A DNA stretch of 64,000 nucleotides from Brevibacillus sp. DP1.3A (GCF_013284245.2 NZ_CP085876.1:4738001-4802000), one strand, 5' to 3'. Positions 37,013 through 46,743 are shown, counted from the stretch's first letter. A program made the numbers and translations. Notes: generated from the letters alone by a model not told the origin.

Positions 37013-38305
37013 TTATGCTGTTACTTTGCTTTCTGCAACCAGCAAATCTACTGTTTTGCGAGTTTGCACATCGCGGTACAGAGCAACCATGCCATCTTGT
37101 GCAGAGAAGATTTTGCGCAGCTCATCAGCTGGGCGGCCGTATACGCCAGCCAGTTTATCCAGTTCTGCGTTTACGTCTTCTTCTGTTGCTTCGATGTTTT
37201 CTGCTTTGCCGATTGCTTCCAAAGTCAAGGAAGTGCGAACGCGGGATGTTGCGTCTGCACGCAATTGATCACGCAGTTGGCTCTCATCCATGCCAGAGAA
37301 CTGGTAGTACAGTTCCAGAGTCATGCCTTGGTATTGCAGACGTTGACCAAATTCATTTACCATTTGATCCAATTCATGCTCAACCATTACTGCTGGCAGA
37401 TCGATTTCAGCGCTTTCAGCTGCTTTCAGAACGAGCTGCTCACGAACATATTGATCTTTTTCTTGCGCTGTTTTTTCTTCGAGTTTTTTCTTGGTGTCTG
37501 CTTTCAGCTCTTCCAGCGTGTCGAACTCGCTCACGTCTTTGGCAAACTCATCATCCAAAGTAGGCAGGTTTTTGCGCTTCAGGCTGTTCAGCTTCACTTG
37601 GAATACCGCTTCTTTACCAGCGAGGTTAGGAGAGTGGTACTCTTCAGGGAAAGTTACGGTAATTTCTTTTTCTTCGCCGATGTTCAAGCCAGCTAGTTGC
37701 TCTTCGAACCCTGCGATGAAAGTACCGGAACCCAGTTCCAGAGAGTATTCTTCTGCTTTACCGCCTTCGAAAGCTACTCCGTCTTGGAAGCCTTCGAAAT
37801 CGATTACAGCGATATCGCCTGTTTGTGCTGCGCCCTCTTCTACTGCTACCAGCTCAGCATGACGCTCTTGCATACGCTTCAGTTCAGCGTCAACGCTCTC
37901 TTCAGTTACAGAGAAGTCTTTTTCTTCGATAGACAGACCTTTGTAGTCGCCCAGCTTTACTTCAGGCTTCACAGTTACAGTCGCTTTGAAGATCAGGTTT
38001 TTCCCTTGTTCCATTTGCGTTACGTCTACTTCTGGACGATCTACTGGCTCGATACCAGCTTCACGAACAGCTTGTCCGTATGCAGTTGGAAGCAGAATGT
38101 CAAGAGCGTCTTGGTACAGAGATTCTACACCAAAACGGGATTCGAACATTTTGCGTGGTACTTTTCCTTTACGGAATCCTGGAACTTGAACTTTTTGAAC
38201 CACTTTTTTAAACGCTTGATCCAATGCTGCGTCTACTTGCGTAGCATCTACTTCAATCGTCAGGACTCCCTGGTTATTCTCTACCTTTTCCCAATTTGCT
38301 GCCAC
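37013..38305 (-). CDS. tig: Trigger factor
   Basis: A ribosome-associated chaperone and prolyl isomerase of 430 residues. The ribosome-docking signature [17 protein letters not shown] is near residue 45. The FKBP-type domain (about 160-245) runs from [14 protein letters not shown] to [11 protein letters not shown], and the C-terminal arm domain follows. It starts at GTG behind AGGAGGGGAAG. Confidence 0.97.
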   Translation of the reverse strand: MAANWEKVENNQGVLTIEVDATQVDAALDQAFKKVVQKVQVPGFRKGKVPRKMFESRFGVESLYQDALDILLPTAYGQAVREAGIEPVDRPEVDVTQMEQGKNLIFKATVTVKPEVKLGDYKGLSIEEKDFSVTEESVDAELKRMQERHAELVAVEEGAAQTGDIAVIDFEGFQDGVAFEGGKAEEYSLELGSGTFIAGFEEQLAGLNIGEEKEITVTFPEEYHSPNLAGKEAVFQVKLNSLKRKNLPTLDDEFAKDVSEFDTLEELKADTKKKLEEKTAQEKDQYVREQLVLKAAESAEIDLPAVMVEHELDQMVNEFGQRLQYQGMTLELYYQFSGMDESQLRDQLRADATSRVRTSLTLEAIGKAENIEATEEDVNAELDKLAGVYGRPADELRKIFSAQDGMVALYRDVQTRKTVDLLVAESKVTA

Positions 38306-38405
38306 GTAAACTTCCCCTCCTAAATCGAATAACAGAACATCGCCAGCCGCGCCATGGTATCTTCGCAGGCTCGGATGATAATATTCTAGCCATTATAACC
38401 ATTCT

Positions 38406-38433
38406 AGTATAGCACAAATCTTTTAGTTTTCAA
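38406..38433 (-). promoter_or_regulatory. Promoter of tig
   Basis: Minus strand TTGAAA (38433-38428), 16-bp spacer, extended -10 TGC-TATACT (TATACT at 38411-38406). The -35 overlaps the stop of the phosphoesterase gene. Confidence 0.7.
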
Positions 38434-38969
38434 GAAGACCTCATTGGTTGACGAACAGAATAGTTCCCTCCCAATTGTGAAACCGGGTTGCCTAAATGAT
38501 CATAAAACGCCACGGATATGTAAACTTCTGTCGGGCTCGTTCCTGTCTCTTCTAAAAGAGCATATGTCGGTACGTGAAAACCGCGCGGCATTTGCAGGCT
38601 GCCCGGATTCAGAAACAAGATGTCTCTCTCTACGCCACAGACAGGTACATGAGAGTGACCGAATACGACTACATTTGCTCCGACCTCTTCTGCACGGTAA
38701 TGAAGGCGCAGAAGAGAGCCTTTCACTCCGAAAAGATGCCCGTGCGTTTGCAGGATGTGAAGTTCGCGCCATTCGGTCTCTTGCTCAGTCGGCACCTCTT
38801 GTGTCGAATCGCAATTGCCTCGGACAAGCGTCATGTTGGAAAACGGCTCGCGCTGATGGTCGACACAAAAATCGCCACAATGCAATATTTTTTCGACATG
38901 ATGTCGGTTGACGACCTGGCTTACTTCCCGAACCAAGCCGTGGCTATCGCTCATGATGAGAATTCCCAT
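38430..38969 (-). CDS. ysnB: YsnB/YfcE-family metallophosphoesterase
   Basis: A 179-residue calcineurin-like phosphoesterase. Metal-binding motifs: MSDSHG, HCGDFC, RGNCD, THGHLFG and GHSHVP. Likely a phosphodiesterase acting on a small substrate; the natural substrate is not known. An overlapping GTG at 38972 is an alternative start. It lies 30 bases after rdgB, the Bacillus rph-ysnA-ysnB order. Confidence 0.92.
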   Translation of the reverse strand: MGILIMSDSHGLVREVSQVVNRHHVEKILHCGDFCVDHQREPFSNMTLVRGNCDSTQEVPTEQETEWRELHILQTHGHLFGVKGSLLRLHYRAEEVGANVVVFGHSHVPVCGVERDILFLNPGSLQMPRGFHVPTYALLEETGTSPTEVYISVAFYDHLGNPVSQLGGNYSVRQPMRSS

Positions 38970-38999
38970 CACGCCTCACTCTCCTGTTTTCTCTCTTGT

Positions 39000-39593
39000 C
39001 TACTTGATGATTTCAAGCAGTTGCTGCATGGCACGAGCACGGTGGCTGATCTGGTTCTTTTCTTCTGGCATGAGTTCGGCCATCATTTTGTCCATCGAAG
39101 GGATGTGAAATACCGGATCGTATCCAAAGCCGTTTGTCCCTTTTGGCTCACGCGCGATCACACCCTCACATGCGCCAGTGGCAATGATTGGCTCTTCGCC
39201 TGGAATCACCAACGCCAACGTACAACGGAAGCGAGCAGTGCGTTCCTGTGTCGACACTTCTTCCAGCTCTTTCAACAATTTACGCCAATTCTGCTCGTCT
39301 GTTGCATCTTCCCCGGCAAAGCGTGCGGAGTAAACACCAGGGCGTCCTTCCAGCGCATCTACTTCCAGCCCTGAATCGTCACCGAGGGCTGGCATGTTCA
39401 AATATGTAGAGATTTCGATTGCTTTTTTCAACGCGTTTCCTTCGAAGGTGTCCTTGTCTTCTACTACCTCAGGCACACCATCAAATTCAGCGAGGCTAAT
39501 TCCTTCCCAGCCTGCCTCTGCGAACAGCCTGTTGAATTCTTTCACTTTTCCCTGGTTACGTGTTGCAAGAACGACTTTTTTTCGATTAGGCAT
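39000..39593 (-). CDS. rdgB: dITP/XTP pyrophosphatase (Ham1/RdgB)
   Basis: Hydrolyses non-canonical purine nucleoside triphosphates. The 197-residue product has [13 protein letters not shown] at the N-terminus, [26 protein letters not shown], and C-terminal [11 protein letters not shown] and ISHRARAM. The start overlaps the rph end by 8 bases. Confidence 0.96.
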   Translation of the reverse strand: MPNRKKVVLATRNQGKVKEFNRLFAEAGWEGISLAEFDGVPEVVEDKDTFEGNALKKAIEISTYLNMPALGDDSGLEVDALEGRPGVYSARFAGEDATDEQNWRKLLKELEEVSTQERTARFRCTLALVIPGEEPIIATGACEGVIAREPKGTNGFGYDPVFHIPSMDKMMAELMPEEKNQISHRARAMQQLLEIIK

Positions 39594-40347
39594 GACTTTC
39601 CTCCGCTACTGATTGTGCAAAAGAGAGCGAAACATCAGCGAGCGCCTCTTTTTGACTGTTAATCAAGTTGTCAATGCCGACTTTTGCAAGGGCAATCATT
39701 TCTTGTAGCTGTTCAGGAGAAAACGGTGCATCCTCCCCTGTTCCTTGCAGCTCGACAAACTTTCCTTTTCCTGTCATGACGACATTCATGTCGACAATCG
39801 CTGTAGAATCTTCTTTGTAGTTGAGATCGAGCACTGCTTCCTCGCCAACTACCCCTACTGAGGTCGCTGCCAGGAAGTCGTTGAGCGGCAGTTGTTTCCA
39901 TGTGCCACCATCCACCAGCTTTTGCATCGCGTCTACCATTGCCACGAAGGCTCCGGTAATCGAAGCTGTCCGTGTACCTCCGTCTGCCTGGATGACATCG
40001 CAATCGAGCCAAATGGTGCGTTCACCCATTGCTTCAAGGTTCACGACGGAGCGCAGAGCACGTCCGATCAGACGCTGAATCTCCATTGTACGTCCACCGA
40101 CTTTTCCTTTGGACGACTCACGCGCGTTGCGGGTCGCTGTTGCTCGGGGAAGCATGGAATACTCGGCTGTGATCCAGCCCTTCCCGCCACCACGCATAAA
40201 AGGCGGTACCCGGTCCTCCAAAGTCGCCGTACAAATCACCTTTGTGTCTCCGACTTCAATCAGGCACGATCCTTCTGCGTGTTTAATGTAATTGCGCGTA
40301 ATGGTTACAGGGCGCAATTGATCATGGGCACGGCCATCCACTCTCAT
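39586..40347 (-). CDS. rph: Ribonuclease PH
   Basis: A phosphorolytic 3'-exoribonuclease trimming tRNA 3' ends. The 253-residue product starts [20 protein letters not shown]. It shows [35 protein letters not shown] and [19 protein letters not shown]. Start behind TTAGGAGG; it opens an rph-rdgB-ysnB unit after a terminator and a promoter. Confidence 0.96.
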   Translation of the reverse strand: MRVDGRAHDQLRPVTITRNYIKHAEGSCLIEVGDTKVICTATLEDRVPPFMRGGGKGWITAEYSMLPRATATRNARESSKGKVGGRTMEIQRLIGRALRSVVNLEAMGERTIWLDCDVIQADGGTRTASITGAFVAMVDAMQKLVDGGTWKQLPLNDFLAATSVGVVGEEAVLDLNYKEDSTAIVDMNVVMTGKGKFVELQGTGEDAPFSPEQLQEMIALAKVGIDNLINSQKEALADVSLSFAQSVAEESHA

Positions 40348-40385
40348 TCCAAGTTCCTCCTAAATCGCTTTGTTACACTCCGCTC

Positions 40386-40391
40386 ATTATA
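40386..40391 (-). promoter_or_regulatory. -10 element of the rph promoter
   Basis: Minus strand TATAAT about 40 bases upstream of rph; the -35 (TGGCAG with an 18-bp spacer) is weak. Confidence 0.45.
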
Positions 40392-40513
40392 CCAGAGGCG
40401 GGAAACGATCTGCCACTGCACAAACGCCTCTTCCTTATTTACGTTAATTGCAAATATTCTTGTCACTTCCTCCATGCTACCAGCAGCTACTCTTGCAGCA
40501 AACAATTGGCGAA

Positions 40514-40545
40514 CAAAAACCACGCTCGTTATTACGGGCGTGGCT
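40514..40545 (-). terminator. Terminator of gerM
   Basis: Minus strand GCCACGCCCG, loop TAATAA, CGAGCGTGG, then TTTTTG, directly after the gerM stop. Confidence 0.88.
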
Positions 40546-40551
40546 CGTTCA

Positions 40552-41604
40552 TTACATCTGTATGGGATTGAGTTGAACTGGGCGGCTCACTGGCTTGGTG
40601 AACTCGCCACTGGCTAGCGGTTTTCCTTCCACCAGCAGCTGCACTTGCTTGGCTCCTGTCGTTTCTGTCAATGACAAGACGAGCGATTGCAGGGCTTCTG
40701 GGCTCGCTTCCTTGCCATCGTCATACTTGAGGATGTCACTGCTCAAATTGACCGTCACCAAATCTTTTTCCTGCTTCACATTCAGAACACGTGTCGTACG
40801 CAGCAAGGAACTAAAGAGCTGAGATCCTTGTTTTGGTCCTTTGATCAACTCTTCAACGGTTGCCTTGGCGATGTCAGCCGTTTCAGGAACCAGGCGAGTG
40901 ACTGGGACATAATACGTACGTGTATCATCCAGCTGTCCTTGGAAATAAACCGTTACGCTGGAGGTATCTCCTGGTACCGCCCCATCGCCCAGTTCGAGAT
41001 TGACTCCTTGATTCCGGTCTAATAGCGTTATGGGTGTTTTGGCTGCTGGCATTTCCGTCAACGGCGTTCCATTCACCCAAATTTGCACAGTCTTGACGTT
41101 GCTAAACTCCGTCAACGCCCGGGTGACTGCATCGACAATTTTCTTCTCGTCTTTCTCCTCGTACGTTTTGAAGTCTTTGGAAAAATCGACAGTGGCTACG
41201 CCGTTTTTGATGACAAGTCCTTTTACTTCTGTCCCTTTCGGCAAGACAGCGGAGAAGCCACCCTGGAGCATGCTGTCTACCGGACCACCTTTTACCATGT
41301 AGCTCAATACTTGTTTGGCAGGACCTTCTGATTTCGGAAGAGTCATCGAGACAGGAACGATATATCCGTTAGCATCCTGCAAGTACACCATTCTCTCTCC
41401 AGTCTCCTGAACGACCGATTGTGCACCTTCTTTTGCAGCATCCGGGGACGGCGTGCCGTTTGGCAAATCCACTGATACCTCTGACTGTGGCGGTGCATCA
41501 ATACTAATCGTTTCCTTTTCCGGGCCAAAGAGACCGCAGCCCGACAAAAGCACTGCGCTAACCCCCAGCACGGCCGTCATTTTCCCGATGTGCCTTATCT
41601 TCAT
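40552..41604 (-). CDS. gerM: GerM-like sporulation/germination lipoprotein
   Basis: A 350-residue lipoprotein (lipobox LLSGCG, Cys at about residue 21) with two GerM domains, at about 75-200 (MVYLQDANGYIVPVSMTLP) and 215-345 (SVTVYFQGQLDDTRTYYVPV). In Bacillus GerM supports the SpoIIIA-SpoIIQ channel between mother cell and forespore. ATG 41604 follows GGAGG. A sigma-E-like -10 (TATACATG at 41644-41637) lies upstream. The racE-gerM-rph order is as in Bacillus. Confidence 0.92.
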   Translation of the reverse strand: MKIRHIGKMTAVLGVSAVLLSGCGLFGPEKETISIDAPPQSEVSVDLPNGTPSPDAAKEGAQSVVQETGERMVYLQDANGYIVPVSMTLPKSEGPAKQVLSYMVKGGPVDSMLQGGFSAVLPKGTEVKGLVIKNGVATVDFSKDFKTYEEKDEKKIVDAVTRALTEFSNVKTVQIWVNGTPLTEMPAAKTPITLLDRNQGVNLELGDGAVPGDTSSVTVYFQGQLDDTRTYYVPVTRLVPETADIAKATVEELIKGPKQGSQLFSSLLRTTRVLNVKQEKDLVTVNLSSDILKYDDGKEASPEALQSLVLSLTETTGAKQVQLLVEGKPLASGEFTKPVSRPVQLNPIQM

Positions 41605-41700
41605 TTCCCCAGCCTCCTCCAGACACTTTGTACTACCATGTATACGAGCTAGGCTTGGGTTTATGCGTTGAAAGTTTGTCTCGACAGACAAGGTCTTCCA

Positions 41701-42513
41701 TCAGGGCTGGACGGATTTTTCCAATGAGTTGTGCTGGACGTTTACTTTGCAATCCAGCCATTCTTCTGCAATGGTCCGGAATTTGTGGGCGTCCCCACTC
41801 GTCACAAACAGATGTTCCGGGCGCTCTATTTGCTTACTTTCGGCGTCCGTCGCAATTTGCAGGGACAATTCTCGCGCTGTCTCTTCTGCGGAGTTAATCA
41901 AGCGTACTCGATCTCCCATCACTTCCGAAATGACTGGTGCTAGCAACGGATAGTGTGTACAGCCCAAAATTAACGTGTCCAAATCTTCGTGCAAGAACGG
42001 GGCGAGCGTTTCTTTTACGACTCTTCTTGCTTCCTCCGAGTTCGCCATGTGGCTCTCCACCAGTGGCACAAATGCGGGACAAGCCATGCCTGCGACGTAC
42101 AAATCCGGTTGAATCCGTAAAAGCGCACGCTCATACGCCTTGGTACGTATGGTCGTTTCCGTCCCGATGACACCGACCCTTCCGTTTTTCGTCACTTGAA
42201 CAGCCGCGCGTGCGCCTGGTTCAATCACCCCAATGACGGGCAGCGGCAAATCCTCCATCGCTTCCTCCAGCACGACGGCAGTCGCAGTATTACAGGCGAT
42301 CACCAATGCTTTTAACGGTGTACGCATCACATAATCGATCATTTGAAAGCTGTAGGTACGAATCTCTTCCGGCGATTTGGAGCCATACGGACAACGGGCA
42401 TTATCGCCTACATAAACAATCCGTTCTTCGGGTAGCTGACGCATGACTTCCTTCGCAACAGTTAATCCTCCCACTCCTGAATCAATAACGGCAATCGCTC
42501 GTTCTCTACTCAT
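41701..42513 (-). CDS. murI: Glutamate racemase
   Basis: Makes D-glutamate for peptidoglycan. The 270-residue product has AVIDSGVGGLTV (first catalytic region), GDNARCPYGSK, the catalytic cysteine pair in IACNTATAVV and LGCTHYPLL. The frame extends to 42582, but ATG 42513 (MSRERAIAVIDSG) has GGGGAG upstream and matches the family. Bacillus name racE. Confidence 0.95.
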   Translation of the reverse strand: MSRERAIAVIDSGVGGLTVAKEVMRQLPEERIVYVGDNARCPYGSKSPEEIRTYSFQMIDYVMRTPLKALVIACNTATAVVLEEAMEDLPLPVIGVIEPGARAAVQVTKNGRVGVIGTETTIRTKAYERALLRIQPDLYVAGMACPAFVPLVESHMANSEEARRVVKETLAPFLHEDLDTLILGCTHYPLLAPVISEVMGDRVRLINSAEETARELSLQIATDAESKQIERPEHLFVTSGDAHKFRTIAEEWLDCKVNVQHNSLEKSVQP

Positions 42514-42683
42514 GCTAATGTGTCTCCCCTGTTGAAATGAATATAGTACAGCATACCACTCAAACATTTGTGCTACTACCATATGCCGAGATGAAATTTC
42601 TTGTACTCCGCAAATGTCGCACCTTCTCTAGGCGCCTTTCATAATGTGGGGAGAGATGATGTGCCCACGAGGAGGAGAATCTT

Positions 42684-43715
42684 TTGGTAGAAGAAGCCAA
42701 GAATTTACTGGACTGGAGCCAATGGGGCCGACAATGGATCGAGCATTTGCGTAGACATAAGACCCTCAACCGAGAACTCGAACGGCATCTGCACAAATTC
42801 GAAGAATCATTTACAGTGATCGGAAGGCAAGCATCGAAGCTTGGTTCCACACAAGAAAGCGACGAGCTCCCTGCTCTCGTCACTCGGGCAGAACAGGTGC
42901 AGGAGCAATTCCATCACTTTTTACGACTAGCTCAGTTGAGTGAAGATGAGCATTTGGAAGCAGAGGTGCGGGAACCTGTTCAGGAATCAATAAATGCACA
43001 GCCAGCGCTGGCGGAAGAAGTACAAGTGCCTGTAGTGCCAGAACCCGTTTCCTATCCCGGTGTGCGCGAGCCAGTCCGTGCGGCACGCCCCGTGGCTGTC
43101 GGCCGACATACCCTCCCTCCGCTCCCTTATGCCTACAACGCTTTGGAGCCGTACATCGATGAAGCTACCATGCAAATCCATCACAACAAACTGCATCAAA
43201 AGTATGTAGACGATCTTAATACAGCAGAACGGAAGCTAGCAGAGGCTCGAGAAAGTGGCAACTTCGATCTCATACGCCATTGGGAACGCGAGCTAGCCTT
43301 TAATGGGGCCGGTCATTACTTGCACACTATCTTTTGGCCATCCATGAGTCCAAATGGAGGTGGCACTCCCTCTGGTGATCTTGCAGCGGCAATCAATCGG
43401 TATTTCGGTTCGTATGACGCCTTTAAGAGACAATTTAGTCAGGCGGCAGAAAAGGTAGAAGGTCCTGGGTGGGCGATCCTCGTTTGGTCCCCGCGAGCAC
43501 ATCATCTGGAGATTCTTACAGCCGAAAAGCACCAGAACCTGTCACAATGGGATGTGATTCCGCTACTGGCTCTGGACGTATGGGAGCATGCCTATTTCCT
43601 GGCGTATCAAAACCAGCGAGACAAGTATGTAGAGAACTGGTGGAATATCGTCAACTGGCCATATGTGGAAGAGCGATTCGAAAAAGCACGAAAACTGCGC
43701 TGGGAGCCATATTGA
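42684..43715 (+). CDS. Fe/Mn superoxide dismutase with long N-terminal extension (SodF type)
   Basis: A 343-residue protein starting at TTG behind GAGGAGGAG. Residues 1-145 are a helical, Glu/Gln- and Pro/Val-rich extension with no signal peptide. The SOD domain then reads LPPLPYAYNALEPYIDEAT. Metal ligands are recognisable: IHHNKLHQKYV (about H164; the usual second-sphere KHH is KLH), GHYLHTIFW (about H213), and DVWEHAY (about D298 and H302). The length and extension match Bacillus SodF rather than SodA. It is divergent from murI. Confidence 0.88.
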   Translation: MVEEAKNLLDWSQWGRQWIEHLRRHKTLNRELERHLHKFEESFTVIGRQASKLGSTQESDELPALVTRAEQVQEQFHHFLRLAQLSEDEHLEAEVREPVQESINAQPALAEEVQVPVVPEPVSYPGVREPVRAARPVAVGRHTLPPLPYAYNALEPYIDEATMQIHHNKLHQKYVDDLNTAERKLAEARESGNFDLIRHWERELAFNGAGHYLHTIFWPSMSPNGGGTPSGDLAAAINRYFGSYDAFKRQFSQAAEKVEGPGWAILVWSPRAHHLEILTAEKHQNLSQWDVIPLLALDVWEHAYFLAYQNQRDKYVENWWNIVNWPYVEERFEKARKLRWEPY

Positions 43716-43738
43716 CTTGTATCTCCTCTTCATAGACA

Positions 43739-43787
43739 AACCCCCTCGTCATCCCAAATGGCAGGAATAAGAGGGGGGTTTTTGCTT
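43739..43787. terminator. Bidirectional terminator
   Basis: ACCCCCTC and GAGGGGG arms with an inner ATCC/GGA pairing, T-tracts on both sides. It serves the SOD gene (+) and the cyclophilin gene (-). Confidence 0.85.
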
Positions 43788-43794
43788 GCAAAAC

Positions 43795-44901
43795 TTATTC
43801 GTTATACGGGACAAATTCGATTTTTTGCACCTTGATCGGATTTTGGATGGGCTTCGCATTCTCATCTGTTTTCTGGGCAGCGATCTTGTCTACCACTTCC
43901 ATCCCGGCAAATACATGACCAAAAACAGTGTGGCGATTGTCGAGGTAAGCTCGTCCGCCAATTTCTTTATACTTCGCTTCTGCGTTCAAAGGCAGCGCCG
44001 ACAAATCGAGATACTCCTGATCTACCTTGGGGCTTTGTACAATGTAGAAATGGGTGCTGTTCGTATTAGGTCCAGCGTTCCCCATACTGAGCGCGCCTCT
44101 GAAGTTGAACAGATCCCGGCTAAACTCGTCTTCAAACGACTCGCCGTAAATACTCGGCAGCTCCTTGCCATCCGGCCCTTTCAAATCTCCCGCCTGAATC
44201 ATGAAATCGTTGATCACACGGTGAAAAATCATATTGTTGTACTGCCCTTTTTTCGCCAATGTCTTAAAGTTTTCCACCGCTTTTGGTGCTTTGTTCGGGA
44301 ACAGTCTCAGCTTGATCACACCTGAATCAGTCGTGATCACGCATATTTCTTCGCCTTTGCGTGGCTTCTCCAACTGAAACAGCTTCACATCTGACACATC
44401 GATGCCAGAGTCCTGCCAAATGACACCCCACGCCTTCCAGTTCACCGGGTCTGTCCCCAGTCTGGCCAACCCGAGGTAATCCGTTTTTTCAATGGCCTTG
44501 TTATCTGGGGTATACCCGACGTATTTGAATTTCACAATCGCGCGGTAGTTATTATAAGCGTCCTCCTTCGTGACGGTGTACAGCTTGTCTACTTTTGCTT
44601 CGATCACCTGAATGTTCTTGTATTGCGCCAATCCTTCCATATAGGTTTTCATCGCAAAATTCGTCAAGGAATCATCTGCTACCAGCTTTGCTACCTCAGC
44701 AGGATTGGATCGTTGCTTCACCAAGGACGCTATGAAATCATTCACTTCCTGCTTATCTCCCCCATGCGGGCGGAACTGGTTGACCTGAACTTCGTTACGA
44801 TAATCATGAATAGCATTTGCAGCAGCCTGTTGGACAAAGGTCGGACTCAGTAACGGGATCGCAATACTTGCAACGACTGCCAGAGATACGAGTTTCTTCA
44901 T
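43795..44901 (-). CDS. Secreted cyclophilin-type peptidyl-prolyl isomerase
   Basis: A 368-residue exported protein with signal peptide MKKLVSLAVVASIAIPLLS to about residue 29. Residues 30-185 are an unassigned domain with a DUF4829/SnoaL-like look (VKFKYVGYTPDNK). A cyclophilin domain follows (about 190-365): GVIKLRLFPNKAPKAVENF, FHRVINDFMIQAGD, GALSMGNAGPNTNSTHFYI and HTVFGHVFAGMEVVDKI. It probably folds secreted or wall proteins outside the membrane. A GTG five codons upstream is an alternative start. Confidence 0.85.
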   Translation of the reverse strand: MKKLVSLAVVASIAIPLLSPTFVQQAAANAIHDYRNEVQVNQFRPHGGDKQEVNDFIASLVKQRSNPAEVAKLVADDSLTNFAMKTYMEGLAQYKNIQVIEAKVDKLYTVTKEDAYNNYRAIVKFKYVGYTPDNKAIEKTDYLGLARLGTDPVNWKAWGVIWQDSGIDVSDVKLFQLEKPRKGEEICVITTDSGVIKLRLFPNKAPKAVENFKTLAKKGQYNNMIFHRVINDFMIQAGDLKGPDGKELPSIYGESFEDEFSRDLFNFRGALSMGNAGPNTNSTHFYIVQSPKVDQEYLDLSALPLNAEAKYKEIGGRAYLDNRHTVFGHVFAGMEVVDKIAAQKTDENAKPIQNPIKVQKIEFVPYNE

Positions 44902-45079
44902 TTTTTCCGCCCCCACTAAATTAGAAGATTTTTACACATGAATAGTATAGCGTAATCTGATTTAAATTGACGATAATATTTTTAATATTCAATTATCGCA
45001 ATTGTGTGTATGTAGCTTGTCATCTATCCCTTTCAGATCCATTGCTTCCTTCATAGATTGGAATCATCATGCGAAAAAA

Positions 45080-45200
45080 GAGGAGCCGAATGGAGTAACC
45101 ATTACTCCAAATGGAACAAGAGTTTATGTGGCAAATCAATTTGATGACACCGTTTTCGTCATCACTACAACAAACAATCAAGTTATCGCTACAATTAAAA
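45080..45200 (+). pseudogene. Relic of a YVTN beta-propeller surface protein gene
   Basis: Within the 470-base gap between the cyclophilin and Gmad2 genes, one frame encodes a single clear YVTN-type propeller blade: PNGVTITPNGTRVYVANQ, then FDDTVFVITTTNNQVIATI. No other blades, no plausible start with a ribosome site and no export signal flank it. It looks like the remaining piece of a decayed gene, ending in an intrinsic terminator. Confidence 0.6.
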
Positions 45201-45241
45201 ACCGTCGTATTTCGGTTAATCCGAGTTCGATGGTTTTTTCA
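45198..45241 (+). terminator. Terminator after the beta-propeller relic
   Basis: AAACCGTCG pairs with CGATGGTTT (one wobble), with an inner CGG/CCG stem, followed by TTTTTCATTTTTTT on plus. Confidence 0.7.
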
Positions 45242-45370
45242 TTTTTTTCCTTAAAATCTCTTGCGTCTTTTTGAGGCCCTCCCCCGTCTAACCCATGTAA
45301 ACTTCATGAAGCTACAACAAAAAAACAATCAATCATACCGGCAATCTGCCATATAAGGGAGAGACACACC

Positions 45371-46120
45371 ATGAATAAAAAAACGATCACTGTATTTGCT
45401 GCTTCTATTTTGACTTGCTCTGTTTTTGCTGGAGCTCTCGGCACTACTTGGGCTAACCAAGCTGCTCCCCCAGTAACCACGCAGCAAGAAACAAAAGCAA
45501 ACGTAGCTGCCAAGCAAACTATGTTCCGGAATATCAAACTAGCGGAGCCTGCTCTACTGTACACCTTACAAGGGGAAGCCAGTGTTTTTGAAGGAACGTA
45601 CCAATACGCAGTCAAGCAAGGGAAGCACGTCTTGGCAAAAGGGTTCGTCACAGCTTCAAAAGGTGGCCCGGAATGGGGAACTTTTGCGCAAACGATTAAG
45701 ATTCCAACAAGTGAGATGATCGGAAACGAGCCATTGCTGCTCGAGATGTTTGAAATCAACCAAGAGAACGGCTCGATCATCAACAAGCTTTCCATTCCAT
45801 TAGATAGCTCCGATAACGTAAAAAACACCAACGTATTTCGTAACCTGAAGCTTGCGACCCCGTCCGTCGTGTACACCGTTTTCGGCGAAGCTAGCGTTTT
45901 CGAAGGCACCTATCAATATGCCGTGAAGCAAGGTGAACAAATAGTTGACAAAGGCTTTGGTACAGCATCGAAAGGCGGCCCGGAATGGGGTGAATTCTCT
46001 CAGGAGATTGTCATTCCGCTGAGCAATCTATCTAAAAATAAGCCAAGCACCCTCGAACTGTTTGAAATCGATCAAGAAAGCGGCGAAATGAAAAATAAAA
46101 TGGTGCTTCCATTGAAGTAA
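45371..46120 (+). CDS. Secreted protein with two Gmad2 (Ig-like) domains
   Basis: A 249-residue exported protein, with signal peptide to about residue 30 (KTITVFAASILTCSVFAGAL). Two near-identical Ig-like domains follow, about 50-145 and 155-249. Each has FRN(I/L)KLA, then GEASVFEGTYQYAVKQG, then GGPEWG and an IP-type last strand. This resembles the Gmad2 domain of spore-germination-associated proteins. Behind AAGGGAGAG; the function is unknown. It is followed by a terminator and an ECF sigma operon. Confidence 0.75.
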   Translation: MNKKTITVFAASILTCSVFAGALGTTWANQAAPPVTTQQETKANVAAKQTMFRNIKLAEPALLYTLQGEASVFEGTYQYAVKQGKHVLAKGFVTASKGGPEWGTFAQTIKIPTSEMIGNEPLLLEMFEINQENGSIINKLSIPLDSSDNVKNTNVFRNLKLATPSVVYTVFGEASVFEGTYQYAVKQGEQIVDKGFGTASKGGPEWGEFSQEIVIPLSNLSKNKPSTLELFEIDQESGEMKNKMVLPLK

Positions 46121-46138
46121 GGATAAGAAGGATCTACG

Positions 46139-46168
46139 TTCCCGCAGTGTGTCTATCGCTGCGGGATT
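46139..46168 (+). terminator. Terminator of the Gmad2 gene
   Basis: CCCGCAG, loop of nine bases, CTGCGGG, then ATTATTTT. Confidence 0.8.
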
Positions 46169-46224
46169 ATTTTCGAGAAGAAAGGAAGAACCTAACGTAT
46201 TCAGTAAGGAGGGTGTGCAGCATC

Positions 46225-46743
46225 GTGAATCAAACTGAACTGGCGCAAAGAGCCATTTCCGGTGATGAAGACAGCTTTACGCTTCTGATCCAAGAGAGTA
46301 GAGAAAAAATATATCGCATGGCTTTTACTTATGTACGAAACAAGGAAGACGCCCTGGAAATTGTGCAGGAGACTGTCTATCGCGCCTTTATCTCCGTACA
46401 CAAATTAAAGCAGCCGCAATATTTTCAAACGTGGCTGACAAAAATCGCCGTCAACTGCGCCTTGGATCACATACGCAAAGCAAAAAAAGTCGTTTATATG
46501 GATAAAGAGCATGAAGGCCGCTATGAGCAGAAACCGCGGGAAGATGTCATCGACTTGCATGATGCCTTGGGCCAACTCGATGAAAAATCTCGAACGGTCA
46601 TTATGCTGAGATATTTCGAAGACATGACCATCAAGGACATTGCCGATGTGCTAGACATACCCCTCAGTTCCGTAAAGTCGATCATTTACCGCGGACTGGA
46701 GAAATTGAAAGTGAACATTGGGGAGCGTGAATCTCTTGGATAA
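46225..46743 (+). CDS. ECF-family RNA polymerase sigma factor
   Basis: A 172-residue sigma factor with region 2 (SREKIYRMAFTYVRNKEDALEIVQETVYRAF) and region 4 (LDEKSRTVIMLRYFEDMTIKDIADVLDIPLSSVKSIIYRG). It resembles SigV/SigW-type envelope-stress sigmas. GTG 46225 lies behind AAGGAGGG, and the product length is typical; the frame is open upstream to 46147. It overlaps the following anti-sigma gene. Confidence 0.9.
   Translation: MNQTELAQRAISGDEDSFTLLIQESREKIYRMAFTYVRNKEDALEIVQETVYRAFISVHKLKQPQYFQTWLTKIAVNCALDHIRKAKKVVYMDKEHEGRYEQKPREDVIDLHDALGQLDEKSRTVIMLRYFEDMTIKDIADVLDIPLSSVKSIIYRGLEKLKVNIGERESLG

Noticed and set aside
44971..44998. Fur-box-like dyad CGATAAT / ATTATCG
   Set aside because: Arms are perfect but spaced too widely for the 19-bp Fur consensus, and the neighbouring genes give no iron context.
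44968..45000. Terminator between the cyclophilin gene and the YVTN relic
   Set aside because: Dyad is A/T-rich with no T-tract in the right place.
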